Below are positions 47,101-60,469 of a stretch of 64,000 nucleotides of DNA, in pieces; the stretch's first letter is position 1; every line of letters begins with the position of its first letter. This DNA comes from Todiramphus chloris collaris (lineage: Eukaryota; Chordata; Aves; Coraciiformes; Alcedinidae). Location: contig JANVCC010000130.1 in assembly GCA_025345505.1 (NCBI GenBank), forward strand, positions 10,984,736 to 11,048,735. Reading direction: 5' to 3'. A program made the translations under genes and the position numbers. The notes beneath the pieces are model-generated. The model did not search any database. It was not told where the DNA came from and saw only the letters and a program-made list of their open reading frames with translations.

Positions 47101-50100
47101 TGAACTAGATGGCCGTGCTTCTTTCTCCCAACAGTAGAGCCTTGGCTTGGATACACAGGATTATTTGGGGGGAGCAGGTGGGATGGCTTTAAAAGACATT
47201 CTCACCACTTTCTAGTTATCCTGGGTCAAATTCACTCTCTACCACCTTCATTGCTCCTAGTTTGAGGGTAAACCAGTTACACTTGCTAGACAAAGAAGGA
47301 AGCAAGCTGGAGGGGGCTGCATGCCTCAATTACACAGCTGTTTTGTGTTGGTCTGCTCCTGAGAGCCCAGGGAAAGGTACTGATTCTAGCAGGACTCCTC
47401 TAGCAGACCCCTTCCTCAGGAACCTTGCTAGCCAACTCCTGGTACAAAAGAAGCCAAGGGAGGAAGAGGGAGGAGAAAAGGGAACAATCACTTGGACCAA
47501 ATTACAAGTCAAGATCAGGTATGAGCCATTACTGGGACAACCTAATTTTCAGGGCAATGGAAAGAACAATAGGAAATCTTCTGTCTCTGAGGGATGGCCA
47601 CCTTCACTGCCAACCATCTGGACTACTGTGTGCCACCACTTACCTTCTGGCTGAGTCAGTGGTTTGAAAGAGGCACTTGTCTTGTACTCAGTGGAGGTTT
47701 TTGTCTCTGGTACAGGATAATTCCGGAAAAGGTGGAGCTCAGCTGGCTGCCGGTCACACAAAGTCCCCGTCACCATAACTCTGGGGAATAGGACATGACA
47801 GAATAAAAGTAAAATGGAAAAAAAAAAAATACTTATGGCTTCAGTAGTCTGCACATCACACTTCTCCAGATCTGCTCTAAGGAGAGGCTGAGCATCTCTG
47901 CTGAGAAGGGCCTAGAGCACACTCAGGAGATCATCAACCAGCACAGCCACAGGCAGGACTTACTTGGGTTTTTGGACATCTGTCATTTTGGTGTTTTCCC
48001 CAAATTCCTTCTTCAAGAACTCATCCAGGGGCTCTGACTCGTAGGGCCGAGAGCCCCGGAACACCATGTCCTTCATGCGGAAGTACAGGCAGCGCATGTA
48101 GTCCATGGACTTCCCTGAGACGGGCAACGGCATCAGCAGGAGCAGAGAGTAGGAGGAAGGGCAGGCAGAATAAACAGCACATCAGAGCTGGGACTTTCCA
48201 GGACCAGTGGGAGAGGGGAGGTGCCACTCCCAATGCTAGTCCCATCCCAAGCTGCTGGTCATCAGCTTAGACCTCAGCAGCATGACTGAGAAAGAGGAAG
48301 GGCAAGCTTGAAGTATAGTTTCCCATTACCAAAAAGTATTAATCACCTTGTTTTAAAAGTCCCGTGGAGAGAGCAGGAGGAACACAACATTGCACTCTGC
48401 CACCACGCACTTCCCAAAACCTAGAAAGCTGCTCAAGCCCAGCTGATGTGAGAAGCAAGTGCAACGCCAGGCCGAGCTTCATTAATGGACATCACTTCCC
48501 TCCTTCGGCAGGGATGACAAATCTCAGTTGGGACTCAAGAGAGGCAGCTCCCCACAGGAGCGAGAAGGGGCCCATTATTTGCACTGTCCTCACCGTGTAT
48601 GATAGCCAAGGCCAAGATCCCCCCAGTGCTGGTTCCTGCGATCCAGTCAAAAATCTCTCGAACGGGACGACCTGCCGCCTTTTCAATAGCCAACAGGAGC
48701 TGGATGAGCACCAGGCCCCGGATGCCTCCTCCATCCAGGCACAGGAGGCGGTCATGACTGGAGAGAGACAGACATGAATGACTGGGAGTGGTGGAGCAGC
48801 TTACAGTTCTCAGCACTCTGTGTGCAAACACGGCCCTGGGGATGGGAAACTTATGCCAGTAACAAGGCGGCTGCTGTGGGCAGTGTAACCAGCGGACAAG
48901 TAAATGCAGCGGTGCTTCCTCAGATGCCAAGAAGATTGCACATGGCCAGATGAGCCTCGTCAGAGCTGGTGCAACACCGCTGGCTCTTTCAGACACCTCT
49001 AACCTCTGCACCAGAGATGTTCACAAGCAGAAAACACATCCAAGTCCCTTACTACGCAGTAACAGGTATCACGTCACAAATAAAAAGCAGGCAGCCCTAA
49101 GCTCCTGCCAGCAACACTTCAGTGCCAAGCTCCTTCCGCTCCATGCAGGCTGAGGTGCAGGCACTGCCAAGGCAGTGCATGGCCTGTCAAAGGAGACGGG
49201 CGAGTGTCAGGGCAGCATGTGGAGATAGGAAAATCATGAAGCCAAAACAGTGCCTGGTGCCCAGGGGCAGAGGGGAGGGACAGAGCAGGGGATTCACCTG
49301 CTGAGCTCAGGCTCCACTGCAGCTCCCAGGGCTGCAGGCAGGAACAGGCAGTGGTTGTTTCTGGGAACAGAGATTTATCACCAAGGTTCTGGCAAAAACT
49401 GCAACACCAACGGACATTAAATAATGTCAGCTCTGAGGATGCCACACTCAGGGGTGTGGGTGGGAAGAATTCACACACACGGATTTCACCTGCAATCTGC
49501 ACAGGAGCCTGGACACAAGCTGTTTCCCACTTACCTTCTTCTACCCTCACTAGGCGAGTCCACAACATCTGGTGCCTTCAACAACTGTCCAAGTGTTGTA
49601 GAAACATACAGAAGGTCCTTGTACCCTAGAGGGCCGTGAACATGCAAAAGGAAAAGAAAAAAATTAGAGACCACTTTACCCTCTGACTCCTCTGATGCAG
49701 GCCTCCAAGACAGTAATCAATCAAAGTATACTTAATCAGTTAGAAAACCTTCAATTATTCTTTCTGCTTTCTCTCTGCCCCTAGAAAGCTTGGTCAGGGT
49801 ACTCTAACCTCCCACCAGTGCAGTAAACAATTTCCACTATAATTACAGAGAGAATATCCAACTCCCTTCACAACCTAATAAAGCTCCCTGCAGGAGACAC
49901 AAACCATCTAACACATGCCACCAGGTACCCACCAAGATTAAAATCTGCACCAAAGAGGAGAAACGTCAGCCTTTAGAGCAGGCAGCTGGAGAGGCACCAG
50001 CAAAGACAAAGGATTTGTAGAAGCAGATGATGAGCACAGTAGGCTGAGAGAGAAGGCAGAGCCTAGCAGCGTGCCCACTACACAGTTCACTGCCAGCCAT

Positions 50101-53100
50101 AAGATAGTTTTATCTTATCTAAGTCTACTCCTGTGAGGTAACCTAGGCAAGAGAGCTGTGAGGACAGGGTGACTTGTCATTACCCCTCAGCCGACATACA
50201 CCCAGGCCACCCTGAGTGCAGGGTGCCAATCCAGGCTAGGTGAGAAGTGAGCCTGCAAAACCAAAAGAAGAAAGAACAGGAGAAAAGCAGTTAAGTACTC
50301 CCACCAGTGCCTGGGCCAGAAGGGGGCTTCAGATGACAGTTAATGTGATGAGGAGTTTCTTTAAGGGCAAGCCCATGACAAAAAAGGGCCTTGATATGTC
50401 ACTGCATCAGAACTGAAACTGGGGGAGCTGCCTTCACAAGGCCATGTTGAGAAGCCCCGGTGTCATCAGCCACTGAGACTTGCAGTGACACAGATGCATG
50501 ACAAGGCCTTTGCAAAGGAAACCACAAACCTGAGAGGGGAAGTGGACCACAAGCAGCTGTTACCTGCCAGCATGCCCCTCTCATGAGGGTCAGAGCCTCC
50601 CTCCAAGCCAGCTTACCCACTGCCCACTCCACAACCCCTCCCAGTGCCTCTGCCTGAGCTCTCGAGCTCCCCAGAAGAGGATAGCCTGTCACCTAGAATA
50701 GACCCATGGGCTTGTTCACACATGTCTGGGAAGTAGGAAGCACAAACCATGACAATCATATGTCCTAAGGCAGGCTTTTCCTGTGTGCAATGTAAACCCT
50801 GTGATCAGGGTCTCTTATCCTTGAGCTTCATCCCTTCCCTCTCCCAACTGCTGGCCTCCAGAACCTGAGTAAGTGATGCTTCTAATTCCCTTGTGCCCAG
50901 CACAATGCCAGGAGGTCCTCAGGGCAGACCAGCAGGTAACTCCCCTTCGGTACACAACCCAGTGGATAAAATACATGCACACAACTAAGTCCTGTGGGGA
51001 CTTAGACCGGTCCTGCAGGGACCAGAGGGGTGAGGAAATCAGACTTCCCTTTCCTTTTTACAGAACTGCATTGTGTCAGGTCTACAAAACAAGAGTTGAG
51101 AATACACACACAGGAAAAGCAGAGAAAAGAGGTGGGATCCTGCAACAGCTGAATGACAACAGTCACCAGAAAATGAGAGCAAGGAGACAATCCCCAGTGC
51201 ACGGCCCATCCAAGGAAGAGATCTGAGACAGCACTGTGAAGCAAGACGGAAGGAGATCAAGGGAGGGCCAGGGAAGGTTTTACCTAAGCTGCTGAAGCTG
51301 CTCCATGAGGAAGGTTGGCCTTCCAGGAACGAGGCTGCAGATGGTGCCAGGCTTGGGGAATCAGGGTTGGGTGGGTGGCAGCGTTCGGTGCCTACAGTTT
51401 GCAGCAGGTCTAAGAGCACTTTCCGGTTTGCACCTTAGGTGACGAAGGGGGAGTCACAGATCAGAAAGAGAATCAGTGCACGCACACACTGAGGGGAGCT
51501 CTGCCAAATTCACAGCAGCCCTGACCCTCACAAAACTGCTGGGATGACCCAGGGAAGGGGAAAGCACATCCCAGGTATCTCTCCCCAGACAGCACGCAGC
51601 AGGACTTGTGCGTAGACATGGTACCCAAAGCTGTGCAGCTTCAAGGGTGTGTGTCACATACTTCTTGCCACTGAAGAACCACCCAGGTCTGCTTACACCT
51701 GGGTGGTTCAGCAGCACTGTGTCGTCTGGTTGTGAGCCTGCAGTGCCTGACATCGTGGCTTGAAAGAGAAGGAGTGCGTGCCAGCTTTTCCTCTTGCATC
51801 TCTGTCTCACAGAAGAAAAATTCATCAAGGGCTACTAATACAAAGCCTACGCTGCTAGCTCAGGAAGTGCCTACATTGTGAGTGACTAGAAGCTGGGAAA
51901 GCACGTTGCAGAAGCATCACACTTGGCATGTTTTCACCTCTCCCCAAGACATTCTTTTGGCCACCAAGGGAAGACAGGATGCTGGGTTCACCCTGTAAGG
52001 CTGCTGACATGCTCCCTCACCTTTGCTGCTCCTGGCTGCCAACAGCCCCGGTGTCTCCCCAAAGTCATTGGGGATCTCGACATCACCTCCGAACACGACG
52101 ATCGCTTTGATCATATCCAGGTGGTCATGCTAGAGCACAAAAGAAAGCTCAGTCAAGAGTCACACTCCCCTTGGCTGCAAGATTTCTCATTCCCTCCTGT
52201 GGTGGGTTGACCCTGGCACAGCACCAGGTGCCCACCAAGCCCTTCTATCACTCCCCCCGAGTCCAGGCTCCAGAACACGTAGCAGGCGCTTGGAGGACAA
52301 AGCAGAATGCCCCTCCATCCTCCTCCTGCCCTCTCCCTTTATAGTTGAGCTGACGTCACATGGTATGGAATATCCCACTGGTCAGCTCAGGTCAGCTGTA
52401 TCCCCTCCCCCATCTTGCCCCCCCAGCCCCTGGTGCCGTGTGAGCACAGGCAGTCATAACACGGGTGTGTTACCAACACCCTCCAGCTCCCAGTGCTGCA
52501 GCGTGAGGGCTGGATGGGGAAAAGCAGCTCAGACAGACCCACTACACCTCCCTCCTCTTTTCATTAGCCAAAGCACCCATAAGGGATAACCCCATGAAAG
52601 ACAGCAGACAGAATTTCAAAGCAGTCTATCCCTGCCTCAACCATTCAAGAAAATCCTCTCTCCTTCCCAGCAGCCTCTGCAGAAAGCTCACCTTCATGGC
52701 CAGATGCAGTGGTGTGTTGCCATCTTGACCCCTGGCATTGGTGTGGGCCCCATGTGTCAGCAGTACCATGGCACAGTCGAAGCGTCCCCTCTTGACTGCA
52801 ATGTGCAGAGCCATGTCAGCAGTCCGGCTGGTCAAATTCACCTTGGAGCCATACTCAAGCAGCAGCCGTGTCATCTGCCAGGTCAAGAAGAGAGAAAGAT
52901 ATCATGAGCACAACTGCCCGGGTGCTCAAATGATCCAGGTCTCACAGCAAGCAAAGCAGGGGAAGAGGCAGGACCTTTAGCCTGGACACAGCTGGCTGGC
53001 AGATGCCAGATGCATTGTTCCAAGCACTGGAGATGGTATTTCTATGTCTTTTACCACAGAAATAGTCGATGGTTTCACAATCTGGATAGAGCTTCTGGAT

Positions 53101-56100
53101 GTTTTGGGACTTACATGCAAGTGTAGCAACTGGCTGAGAGCAATGGAGAAAAAACAGTTTCTCTTGGGCCAGAACGCTTGCAGACTGGAGGGAAAAAGTT
53201 TGTTTCTTGATCTTCTTTTTATAAGCCAAACAGATTTACACCTGCTCTGAAACTCCACAGGACATTTCTGAGAAAGATGTGATTCTGCGGGAGGGAAAAC
53301 AGTCCTGCCATAGGAACGTCCTCTGCTTGCACTAAGGACCATCCAGGTGCTCCAGCATGGCATTATCACACCACTAAACTGCCCAGCTCTGGCAGAAGAT
53401 AGACCATAACCACATGCCACCATGCTGTGCCTACCTCACACCCTCCCTGAGGTTTTCACGGCATCAATCTGCTTCCTTCCATGAAACTTTCAGTAATGAG
53501 GAGAGCTCCCCCCAGGGGTAACAGTGACACTGCTGCAATTTCCCTCACAGAAAGGGAAAAGGGACAAGCTGGCAGTTTCACAGCCAAGGATGACATACAA
53601 GGGATCAGCCCACCAGTTTGTCTCACTGTAAGGCTGCACTGCTCCATCCCCTGTGGCAAGCAGCACCGATCAGCACAGGGCAAAGAGAACTGAACATCGG
53701 GCTGGTGGCTGGGCTCTGACGCTCGCAAGGCTCTGCACAGGCACTCAGGAAAGGGAGAGGTCAGCAGCGGGAAGAATTAAGCGGGTGCTAAGTGGCAGCA
53801 CAGGCCCTCTCCATGGGCTGGCTCCATTTACCTCCGCCTTCTTTGACCAGTGCAGAGGGGTGGCTTCATAGCGTGGGTCCTTGGAGTGAACTTGGCTGGC
53901 ATCTGCCTCGAGGATAGCCTGGGCACACCTGGCAAAGACAATGAGATGAAGGGATTGGTGGCTGTTGTCTTGACTCAAGATCTCCACTCACATCAGCACC
54001 TGCCGTCTGCCCAGAGCCTTTCAGGAAACCCTTTATCAACAGCAGCCTCTCTGCAACACTTCCAAGTTCCTCAGCTGCAGCTTTGTTTTGCCCTTTTTAG
54101 AAGGGAAGAAGCAGGAAGCTTGAGAAGCCCTTCCCAATTCCAAGTTGTGGAGCAACATCTGGGTGCTTCTTCTATACAAGAACACAGCATTTCTGGAAAC
54201 TCTCAAGACCTGAGGGAACGTTCTTCTCCCTCTCCGTCTGTGGAAACGTGGGGATAAAATTGAAATAGATCAATACTTGCTGAAATTAAGAATCTGTGTA
54301 CTTCCCTGTATGTGAAAACCCACACCTATTGTGAACAGACTAGTGTCTAGAGACTGGCAAGTGTGTGCAGGCAGACTTACAGAACAAGCATATGTTCTCT
54401 GCTCTGAAATGTCACCAAATAAACCACGTACAAGAGATCAAGCCCCACCACAAACTGAGGGACCTAAGCACATTTTTGGCTTACAAACGAGTCTCTAATG
54501 TTGGAAAGCACTTTGAAAAAATGCTGAAAAATCAGCTAGAAGCAGCTAGTGTTGACTTGAGAGACCCGTTTGTAGAGCTCGGACACTCTGTGAAAATTAA
54601 ATACTACAAAGCACATACAAAGAGAATCAAATTTTTCCAAGAAAAAACAAAATGGGGAGTAAGCATCTCATCTCTTTTGATTCAGTTCCAGAGGGTGTTA
54701 TTAAGAGTCAACAGAATCTTTAGCCCACAAGAGACAGCAATAACTAGACTTTGAAATGCAAGTTATTAGAAGCAGAGCACTCAAAAGACAGAGAGACTTT
54801 TTCTTCCTGAAAGTACTTCTTTCTTTTCCATGCCAGCACTCCTCCTCTCTTTTTCCAGCTCAGTGATGCAGCAGAGTAGAGTACAGGATGTAGAATGAAA
54901 GAATGGTTTGTGTTGGAAGTGACCTTTAAAGGTTATCTAGTCCAACCCCCCTGCAGTGAGCTGGGATATCTTCCACTAGAGCAGGTTGCTCAGAGCCCCA
55001 TCCAACCTCACCTTGAATGTTTGCAGGGATGAGGCTTCTACCAGTGCCTCATCACCCTCAGTGTAAAACATTTCTTCCTTGTATCTACTCTAAATGTTCC
55101 CTTTTTTAGCTTAAAACCATTACCCCTTGTCCTGTCACAACAGGCCCTGCTAAAAAGATTGTCTCCATCTTTCCTGTAGGCCCCCTTTAAGAACTGTAAG
55201 GTCTCCCTGGAGCCTTCTCTTCTCCAGGCTGAACACCCCCAACTCTCTCAGCCTTTCTTCATAGGAGAGGTGTTCCAGCCCTCCGATCATCTTTGCATCC
55301 CTCCTCTGGATGCCCTCCAATAGGTCCATGTCTTTCCTGTGCTGAGGGCTCCAGAGCTGGACGCAGCACACCAGGTGGGGTCTCACCAGAGCCAAGTAGA
55401 GGGGAAGAATCACCTCCCTCAACCTGCTGACTGCACTTCTTTTGATGCAGCCCAGGACACTGTTGGCCTTCTGGACTGTGAGTGAATGTTGCCAGCTCAT
55501 GTCCAGCTTTTCACCCATCAGTACCCCCAAGTCCTTCTCAACAGGGTTGGTCTCCACCCCTTTATCTCTGGATGCAACCATCCAACCAATTCCTTATCCA
55601 CCCATCAAATCCATATCTATCCAATTTAGAGAGAAGGATGCTGTGGAGGCCTGTGTCAAAGGCTTTACAGAAGTCCCGATAGAGGACATTCATAGTTCTT
55701 CCAACATCTTCCTACTAAGCACCGCCCAGCAAGGTGTCCAGTCTTGGGCAACCTTGAGCAAGCAGACAAGTTCACAGACTGGAGAAAGAGCCCTGTTACA
55801 GCAGCCCAACTAGTTACTTACCCCTTCTGGGAGAACTTCAGTGCTGTGTGGATGGGGTAGCCCAGTGTCCCCATGACGTTGCAGCTAGCATGGCATTTAA
55901 TAAGAGACCGAACCATGTCCTCTTTGCCCAGCTGACAAGCGAGATGCAGAGCAGTCAGTCCTTCATGGCTCAGGTGGTCCAAGCTAGTAGTTGGGCTTCT
56001 GCCCAGGAGCTGGGAAAGGGAGACAATATGTAAATAAATAGACAGACGTGGGAGAGCACTGTCTCTCTTCCTGAGCTCTGAGGACAGACTCTGAAGCACT

Positions 56101-59100
56101 GGGTTCCTCACAATGCTCCAGCCTGTATTCTCCACACCCACTGTCAACACAGTAGTTACAGAAGCACTCCCTTTTTTCTCTCACCAAAGGACTTATTGGT
56201 GCTCTCTGTGCCCTCTTCCTCTGACCAGGGTGCTTCCAAGACACCCCTCAGCCAAAAAGGGCTTGCACCACCTTGAATGATATCTCAGCAGACTCCTACT
56301 GTCTCCCACCAAGTGAGCCAGGCTCAGCTGCACTGACTGAGAGCACTGACTGAAACTAGAAGTCTCCTCTCCTGCTACAGCCCCATTAGTTACCACTGTC
56401 AGTCAGCAGGCAGGAGACCAACCTTCCCTTCAACATCACCATTGCTTTCAGATACAAACAGGATCTGTTTAAAATATACATGTGGTGATATGTTTGAGGG
56501 AATTTCCCTATTCTTCCCGTAAATTTTAGACCTGTTACCTGCTGACTGGTTTGTTACACAAAAACATCCCACTGCTCAACTGGAGAAACCCTGCAAGGCC
56601 TGGTGCTTACAAGAGAAGTGGGAATTCAGAGGTTCTTTTCTTTGGTTTAGCAAGGAATCAAGAGAGGAAAGAAGGAAATAGGAGACAGATCAGACCTGGA
56701 AGTATTCCTCTAACAACAAGCCAAGTTGCTGCCATCAGAGAAATAAAGGAGTAAAGTATCTTTTTAACGCAAAGGTCCTAACTGCCCTGCCTCACAGCAT
56801 GGCAAGCCCTGATCATCATCTCTCCCCCATCACGCATTAGGAAACCCCAGCACAGCCTGGCAGACAGAGGGAGAACTGTTGCAACAGGTATTGGGCAAAT
56901 GCGAGGGCTGCAGACACAGGGGAGAGATGGCCTCATGCTTGTGCTGGGGAGATGACTGACCTGAGGAACCAACATGGAAAGCCACCCACGCCCTTACGAA
57001 CCTGGTCACTCTGCCCAGCCCTTCTCAGCTACTGAGAACGCCTCTGGCCTCAGACTGAAGTCTCCGGCTTCAGACTGTTCAGACAGCCTCAAGGCTCTGA
57101 TCACCACCACCTGTTCAAGGCTGCTCAGTGCAAACAACAGGTTCTGCAGCTCAGGAGAGCCCAGGGAGGCTCCGAACCATCCTTCAGTCTGTGGGCAACA
57201 CACCACCCCCTCAGAGCACTCTGTCCAAACCCAAGCACCCTACTTGGAGAAGATGGAGAGGATAGCCAAGGGCCTGAGAAAAGGCAGGACGAAGGCCTGA
57301 TGCAAACAGCAATGAAGGACACTTTCTGAGGAAACTTGCTTGAAATCCTTGTTCTACTGCAGGGTGGAATCTGGAGCCTCCTTATGGGCAACAGTACTGG
57401 TAAAGGGGGAAGAAAGAGGCTGAAATCAGCCTCAAGCATTAAATTGATGCTGTGGCAGCAGAAACTGCTTTCTCTCTCCACATCTGCTGCTAATTTCCTG
57501 TCTCCCTCCTCACAGCATAGAAAAGACCCATTCTAGTCCCACTCCCACCCCCAGCTTTAAAAATCACTCCCACCTCAATGATCTGGGGGTTGTTGCCTCG
57601 CACAGAGTAGTGGAAAACAGTTTCCCCATTCTTGTCAGCAATGTCCACCCGTGCACGGCACTCCAGCAGCTCCAGTAGGCACTCCATGTCTCCCTTGCGG
57701 CACGCCAGGTGCATGGGGGTGCAGCCATCCTCGCTGTCCGTGTTGTTCACGCAGCTGCAAGAGAAGAGTCAACGTGATGCCAAGGAAGGGCTGAGAAGAT
57801 GAGGCCATGCAGTTGCCCCAGGAGCTGATATGAAGGCACCTTCCATGTCTGAGACATGCCCAGCTGGAGGGAACCAGGAGGTTCAGGAAAGCCTGGCCTC
57901 TTGCCATGGAAGGAGCATGGGGAAGGGCCACCAAGCAACCCTGCCATGGACTCCTCTCCCTGACGTGCTGCTCCTTCCTCTTCCCCCACTATGGGATCAA
58001 CTTCCCCTGCCCAAAGGAAGACATGAGACAGGTTACAGTCAGCAACCTCACAGAGATGCTGCCATTAGTCCCACAGTCCCTTATCTCCTCACGAGTCTCC
58101 TAAGTCTTCAGTGAACTTCAGCAAGGAAGGAGAGCAAGAGCTTGTGGCCAAAACCCGTTTCCAGAAAGACAGTCCTACTGTGCCTCCTCTTTCCTGTTTT
58201 ACAAAGTCAGCCGCAATCCCTTCCAAAAAGGGAAAAAGGATTTTAAGAATTTGACTAGTGACTCTAACAAAATACTTCAATCCTTTAGCTCAAACTCCAG
58301 AGCTCTGGTCTTCAATGTCCAGAGCAGCAGGCTGGAAGCCTGCCAATAAGCTTACACCATGACCACTGGACCCCTTTTGCTACAACATCTGTCATTCAGG
58401 CAAGACACACGAGGGCCAGCAATCTTAAACTTCACCTCTGCAGTAACCACAGGTGTTAAGCTCCTCCAAGAAGCAGCCCCAGCTGCTCTGATCCATCAAG
58501 CTAGGATACCCTAATCTGGTTAAGCGTACCCTCCTGGGCTCATCCCCAGCACCAGGCCCACTGGAGACCACTCCCCGCCCCTTGCCTCAGAACACGGTTG
58601 TGCCGGAAGCTCTCACGATAGCCAATCTCCACTGCAACGTGTGCTGAGGACCAGCTGGGGTGGTTGCGGAAGCAGTCACTGAGCTGCTGGAGATCCTCCA
58701 GTGATAAGGGCTGGCGTGAGCTCTCATAGAAAGGGCGCAAGTGCCCAGCGTAGTGCTCAAAACGCACCAGGGCATCTGCTTCATTGTCGAGCTGGAAGAG
58801 CCTGTAGGAAAGGCAAAGGCAGTGTTGGTCCTGCTCAAAGAAACAACCTCCACCCCATGAGTCTGAGAGGAACAGCTCTTCTGCCAAAGTTAGTGCTGGG
58901 AACTTTCCCATTCCTCCTTATCTGGTGTCATGCTTGCCTGAAGGAGAGAAGGGAGTCAACTTCATTAGCAAAGACCATCTCCTCTTCCTGAGGAATGTTA
59001 CCTTTTGGGCTGAAGTATCCTGTGCTCGAGATGCTAAAGCAGTAACGGGTATGAGTGGACGCACATGTACCTCTGGATGTTCTGACCCCAGTACCTATTT

Positions 59101-59501
59101 CACAGCTGCCCATTTGGACTCCAAGCTGCCCTGTTCTCACAAGCTGTTTTAATGACAACTCTACACCAGCACACACAAGGGCCTCCCGCTCCTCATCAGC
59201 CCACCTGCTGATCAAACCCATCACAACCCATCCATGAAGTGCTGCACTCCTGAGACTGGAGGTCCTGGGGCTGCTACAAGTCTACCGCTTACCGGAAAGC
59301 AACCTGTGGGCTCTGGGGATTCACCAGCAGGCAATCCCAGGAGCGAGCAAGGCTGTTCTTATACAGAGCCACCCTGCCGTCCTCCCTCAGGCAGGTGTGA
59401 GCGGCGTACTCTGCAGCTGGCACCTCCTTCACCCGGTACGGGTTTGTGAATATCTGGGTGACGCTGTTGATGGTGTTCACCAGCCGGCCAAAGAACTGCA
59501 T
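44142..59501 (-). CDS. PLA2G6: PLA2G6: calcium-independent phospholipase A2 beta, 802 aa, 16 coding exons
   Basis: Coding exons (minus): 59293-59501, 58586-58801, 57574-57754, 55822-56009, 53832-53928, 52692-52874, 52021-52129, 51284-51433, 49535-49625, 48594-48757, 47964-48114, 47644-47780, 46837-46991, 45973-46134, 44809-44882, 44142-44283; 2409 nt with stop. The start [10 protein letters not shown] matches human. Ankyrin repeats occupy about residues 150-400 ([36 protein letters not shown]). A variable linker precedes the patatin-like catalytic domain, which has the GGGIRG oxyanion/nucleotide motif (484-489), the GTSTG serine motif (Ser518) and the catalytic Asp651 in [10 protein letters not shown]; human positions are 519 and 652. 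The enzyme hydrolyses the sn-2 acyl chain of phospholipids for membrane and mitochondrial lipid remodelling; human loss causes infantile neuroaxonal dystrophy. The second intron has a GC donor. Length is close to the human 806. Confidence 0.97.
52198..52520 (+). mobile_element. Fossil avian ERV-L-like LTR (solo or fragment)
   Basis: The segment begins TGTGGTGGGTTGACCC and continues with ccaggtgcccaccaagc and a tctatcactcccc block, the recognisable start of a common avian class III (ERV-L-like) LTR. Its later part, with tgacgtcacatggtatgg and the aatatccc and ggtcagct stretches, is also typical of that LTR, followed by a gtgtgttaccaacac block. The right end is uncertain (52510-52620). There is no internal retroviral region next to it, so it looks like an old, broken solo LTR. 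It lies in a PLA2G6 intron, antisense to the gene. Confidence 0.7.
54892..55735 (-). repeat. CR1 LINE copy, 5'-truncated, about 0.85 kb
   Basis: On the minus strand this encodes the C-terminal part of the CR1 ORF2 reverse transcriptase ([19 protein letters not shown], then [21 protein letters not shown] and [20 protein letters not shown]), followed by the CR1 3'UTR. The 3' end lies at about 54892, where the plus strand reads tagaatgaaagaatggtttg. The 5' part (about 55545-55735) is CR1-like but more diverged and appears joined across an internal deletion. It sits in a PLA2G6 intron in the same orientation as the gene. Confidence 0.85.
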
Positions 59502-59534
59502 CTTTCCGGAGCCTCAGGCGTCTTCTCCCCAGTG
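59502..59534 (-). other. PLA2G6: 5'UTR part of PLA2G6 exon 2
   Basis: In transcript sense, ttccctcag precedes GCCACTGGGG, an acceptor that places 33 bases of leader in front of the ATG. A non-coding first exon is therefore expected within the CpG island to the right (roughly 59.8-60.0 kb). Confidence 0.45.
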
Positions 59535-60420
59535 GCCTGAGGGAAACCCGGGCACAGGCAACTCCTGCCCCGGCCCGACCCGGGTCCAGCCCTTCCCTGA
59601 ACTCAGCGACCCAGCGCCGGGAAAGAAGCGAGAGCCGCCGGGGGGACGCACCGCCAGGAAGGGAAGCCCGGCAGCAGCCCCTGCGGTTTCCTTCCCGGCT
59701 CTTCCGGGAAGAGCACCCGCTTCTCGTCAGCGCCTCACGGCGACCTGTGACCTGCCTCTGCGGGCCTCATTCCGCTGCCTCGGCGGGAAACACGCCCCTC
59801 CGCAGCCACCCCGCGGCGCCCCACCGCCTACCCGCGCTGGGAGCAGCCGCCGCGCCGCCGCCGGGGGAGGCGGAGCGAGCCGGGCACCGGGGACGGACCC
59901 GCGGCCTGGCGGGGCCGAGCACCAGCCCGGGCTGCAGCAGCGCCCGCGAAGCACGACGGGCCCCGTCCTCCCCCTCGCGGGGCCCCGGGCCCGCTCCGCC
60001 AGCCCCCACCAATCGCCGCCCCGCCCCCCGGGGCGGGCCAATCAGCGGCGCCGCGCCCGGGGAGGGGCGACTGGGGCGGGGGAGCGCGGCGAGCGCCGCT
60101 GCGTCACACCCGCCGCCATCCTGGAGGAAGGCGGAGAGCGCCATCTTTGCGAGGGGATTCTTAAAGCGGCGACGGCCCACGCTGCGGGGTGGGTGTTCTG
60201 CTCCCGGGCAGGGGCGGTTACTGGGCGGTGCTTCCGTCAGTACGTCATCCTTAAACCTGGGAGAAAACCAGCAGTGTCGAGGTGTGGTTGCGTTCATTCC
60301 CTGCTACGCTTAATACGCTTCCAGAGTGCGAAGCCGGGCTATCACCGCGGCCTTTAGGGGCGACAGCCGCTTTAAAGAGTAGGTCTCGCCCCGCGCGGCG
60401 TCGAGGGGGCGTAGCTAGGG

Positions 60421-60428
60421 TGACGTCA
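60421..60428 (+). promoter_or_regulatory. Palindromic CRE (TGACGTCA) in the MAFF promoter
   Basis: A perfect CREB/ATF site lies about 20 bases upstream of a weak TATA-like tttttatgaatg (60441-60452), which in turn precedes the predicted MAFF first exon. This layout fits the known stress- and growth-factor-inducible expression of MAFF. Confidence 0.6.
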
Positions 60429-60469
60429 CCGCATGACTGTGTTTTTATGAATGAAAAGAATCCGCGGGT

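Noticed and set aside
59446-60357. 303-codon open frame across the PLA2G6/MAFF promoter
   Set aside because: It runs antisense through the PLA2G6 first coding exon and the CpG island and is Arg/Pro/Ala-rich without any domain; an artefact of GC content.
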